Assembly (NCBI RefSeq): GCF_014595885.1
Contig: NZ_JABUKC010000004.1
Coordinates: 62,001-126,000 of the forward strand
DNA: 64,000 nucleotides
Reading direction: 5' to 3'
Source: Microcella alkalica
GTDB taxonomy: Bacteria > Actinomycetota > Actinomycetes > Actinomycetales > Microbacteriaceae
In this document: piece after piece, positions 62,392 to 64,000 of the stretch
Position numbering within the stretch: position 1 is the first letter of the stretch
Layout: every line of letters starts with the position of its first letter
Made by a program: the position numbers and the translations under genes
The notes under the pieces: model-generated
What the model was told of the DNA's origin: nothing
Seen by the model: only the letters and a program-made list of their open reading frames with translations
The model's database searches: none

Positions 62392-62572
62392 GAAGGCCTT
62401 CCGGGGGGGTGGTGACGGAGCCGCGGGGGGCGGCGAACTGGGCGAGTCTACCCGCGCGAGCGGCGCGCGCTCTGGGCGGGCGTCCGGGAAGCGCGCGGCG
62501 AGCATCCGCCCCCGCGGCCGCGCCGCACGCGCACCGCGCACGCGCTGGGCCCGTGCCGCGCCGGCGAGAATG

Positions 62573-62603
62573 ACGAAACCCCCGGCATGACCGGGGGTTT
62601 CGT
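62573..62603. terminator. bidirectional 13-bp-stem terminator after tRNA-Glu
   Basis: ACGAAACCCCCGG (62573-62585) and CCGGGGGTTTCGT (62591-62603) form a perfect 13-bp stem with a 5-base loop. The A- and T-runs make it work in both directions. It lies three bases beyond the tRNA 3' end. Confidence 0.8.
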
Positions 62604-62606
62604 GTC

Positions 62607-62682
62607 TGGTGACCCCAGCGGGATTCGAACCCGCGTTACCGCCGTGAGAGGGCGGCGTACTAGGCCGCTATACGATGGGGCC
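62607..62682 (-). tRNA. tRNA-Glu (CTC)
   Basis: Minus strand: acceptor stem GGCCCCA pairs with TGGGGTC, D arm GTATAGCGGCCTAGTAC, anticodon stem CCGCC/GGCGG with loop CTCTCAC (anticodon CTC at 62646-62648), T arm CGCGGGTTCGAATCCCGC, discriminator A, and an encoded CCA at 62607-62609. 76 bases including CCA. Confidence 0.96.
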
Positions 62683-62769
62683 GTTCGCGACTGGACGAGT
62701 ATGGCATAGGTGCCGAGCGGATTCCAAAACGACTGCCTCGGCACGCGACCCCCTCTCCTCCGCGGCCGC

Positions 62770-63744
62770 TCAGGGCGCCGGAGCGAGCACGCGCAGCGCC
62801 CCCGGCTCGACCGTGACGTCGATCGGCAGCGGCGCGATGCGCTCGCCGTCGGCGTACGCGACGATGCCGTCGGCCTCGATGCGGATGCTGCGCCCGCGCC
62901 GCATGATCACGCGCGGGTCGGTCACGTGCGTGCCCGCGAACACGCGCGGGAAGATGCGCAGGAACGCCAGCCGCCCGAGGGGGCGCACGATCATGACGTC
63001 GAGCAGGCCGTCGTCGAGCAGCGCGTCCGGTGTGACGCGCATGCCGCCGCCGAGCGAGGTGTTGTTGCCGACTGAGACGAGCAGCGCGCGCTCGCGCAGC
63101 TCCTCCCCGTCGATCACGAGCCGGTACGCGATCGGGCGCAGCCGGGCGAGCTCGATGAGCAGCGCGACCGTGTAGCGGCTGCGGCCGCGCGGGCGGCGCA
63201 GGCGGTTCGCGCGCTCGTTGACGATCGCGTCGAAGCCGGCCGAGAGCACGCACGCGAAGCGGCGGGAGCCGCCGGGGCGGCCGGCCCCGCCGATCGAGGC
63301 GGTTCCGGCGGTGCCGGTGGTGCCGGCGGGCGACGCGGTGCCGTGATCGATGCGGGCCGCGTCGATGACGCGGGGGCCGTGATCGAGGGCGTCGAGCATC
63401 CGCTCGATCGCCGCCTCGGGGTCGTTGAGGGGGATGCCCAGCCCGCGCGCCATGTCGTTGCCGGTGCCGCTCGGCACGATGCCCAGCCGGGTGCCCGTGC
63501 CGGCGGTGAGCTCGACGCCGAGGTTGACCATGCCGTCGCCGCCGACCACGACGAGGGCGTCGACTCCGGAGGCGAGCCTGGCCGCGGCGGCAGCCCGCAC
63601 CGCCTCGAGGCTCGGCTCGACGAGCTCGTGCACGACGTGCCCGCGCTCGCGCAGGAGGGCGACCACGCGAGGGCCGACCTCGCGGCCGCGACCGAAGGAG
63701 GCCGTGGGGTTGATCGCCACCGCGAGCGTGCGCACCGTCGTCAC
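62770..63744 (-). CDS. diacylglycerol kinase-family lipid kinase
   Basis: 324 residues. INPTASFGRGREVGPRVVAL, the nucleotide-binding VVVGGDGMVNLGVEL and IVPSGTGNDMARGLG are the DAGK/YegS signatures; the C-terminal part (LDVMIVRPLGRLAFL, then IRIEADGIVAYADGE) completes the beta-rich domain. It could phosphorylate diacylglycerol or a related lipid such as a sphingoid base. A Gly/Thr/Ala insertion near residue 140 is unusual. GTG 63744 is the longest start; GTG 63735 is possible. Confidence 0.9.
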   Translation of the reverse strand: MTTVRTLAVAINPTASFGRGREVGPRVVALLRERGHVVHELVEPSLEAVRAAAAARLASGVDALVVVGGDGMVNLGVELTAGTGTRLGIVPSGTGNDMARGLGIPLNDPEAAIERMLDALDHGPRVIDAARIDHGTASPAGTTGTAGTASIGGAGRPGGSRRFACVLSAGFDAIVNERANRLRRPRGRSRYTVALLIELARLRPIAYRLVIDGEELRERALLVSVGNNTSLGGGMRVTPDALLDDGLLDVMIVRPLGRLAFLRIFPRVFAGTHVTDPRVIMRRGRSIRIEADGIVAYADGERIAPLPIDVTVEPGALRVLAPAP

Positions 63745-63820
63745 ACCTGCCGATTATGGGGGCGGAACGGTCGTGCGCGGCGCGCGGCGGGCATCCGCCC
63801 GGTCGGCGCGTCGCGGCGCG

Positions 63821-64000
63821 TCAGCTGCCGCGGTTGTTCTGCAGCTCGAAGACGGCGAGCAGCTCGGCGACGGCCCTCTCGCGCTCGTCGCCGCCGGCGT
63901 CGAACATGTCGGTCACGTGCGTGCGCAGGTGGTTCTCGACGAGCAGCTTGTTGAGGCTGCGCAGGCTCTTCTGGATGGCGAGCGACTGCGTGATGATGTC
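63821..64000 (-). CDS. CsoR/DUF156-family transcriptional repressor (C-terminal part; rest outside window)
   Basis: The last 59 codons and a TGA at 63821-63823 are visible; the start lies beyond 64000. DIITQSLAIQKSLRSLNKLL and VENHLRTHVTDMF match the C-terminal helices of CsoR/FrmR-type repressors. The second metal- or thiol-binding Cys after the HL motif is absent in the visible part (HLRTHV rather than HLRHC), so ligand specificity may differ. Sub-family cannot be set from the fragment. Confidence 0.7.
   Translation of the reverse strand, partial: DIITQSLAIQKSLRSLNKLLVENHLRTHVTDMFDAGGDERERAVAELLAVFELQNNRGS

Overview
The window is a continuous, gene-dense stretch of a very GC-rich (roughly 70% or more) actinobacterial chromosome. 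GTG and TTG starts are common, and the gene content and neighbourhoods (gatCAB, ligA, mnmA, and the leuCD-murA-plsC-gpsA ... ddl ... thiL-recG-rsmD-coaD order) point to a Microbacteriaceae-like organism. Most genes lie on the minus strand. I see no rRNA operon, prophage, insertion sequence or CRISPR array. There is one tRNA gene (Glu, CTC).

Layout. 1-4038: end of an unidentified gene, then gatC-gatA-gatB. 4180-7562: two small lipoproteins, a secreted-type alpha/beta hydrolase and a P-loop kinase. 7595-16502: ligA, a cysteine desulfurase with mnmA (tRNA thiolation), glgX, a YbaK-type deacylase, and an AbiEi/DUF559-like nuclease gene enclosed by inverted repeats. 16600-21394: a MoxR-DUF58-TgpA operon. 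21460-28225: CofE, an F420-dependent oxidoreductase, several small DUF4287-like proteins, an RraA-like protein, and a TetR/oxidoreductase divergon with a clear operator. 28226-29158: small-ORF region. 29159-45602: housekeeping genes (coaD, recG, rsmD, thiL, DUF3515, ddl, gpsA, plsC, murA, leuDC), with a membrane MurF-like ligase and a hydrolase inserted between ddl and gpsA. 45639-61164: a nine-gene, 15.5-kb minus-strand signalling and surface cluster. 61309-64000: TerC, tRNA-Glu, a lipid kinase and the end of a CsoR-type repressor.

The most interesting system is 45639-61164. In transcription order it encodes a PP2C phosphatase, an FHA protein, a Hanks-type kinase with one membrane segment, an FHA-like/HTH fusion, a 1858-residue Ig-like/fibronectin III surface protein, MoxR, DUF58, a TgpA-like membrane protein and a second full FHA protein. 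All but one junction overlap or nearly touch. The same gene families form the cluster called PFNA in bifidobacteria (from memory). Here the transglutaminase-like protein has lost its catalytic Cys and His, whereas its paralogue at 16600-18981 keeps both. The kinase linker carries repeated (D/E)xTxVR motifs, one of which recurs in the FHA protein.

Two other signals stand out. The nuclease gene at 15513 sits in a unit with perfect 16-bp outer inverted repeats made of two ~100-bp elements. Separately, at least twelve genes have a TANNNT hexamer ending 6-7 bases before the start codon (a thirteenth at 8 bases), which implies widespread leaderless transcripts.
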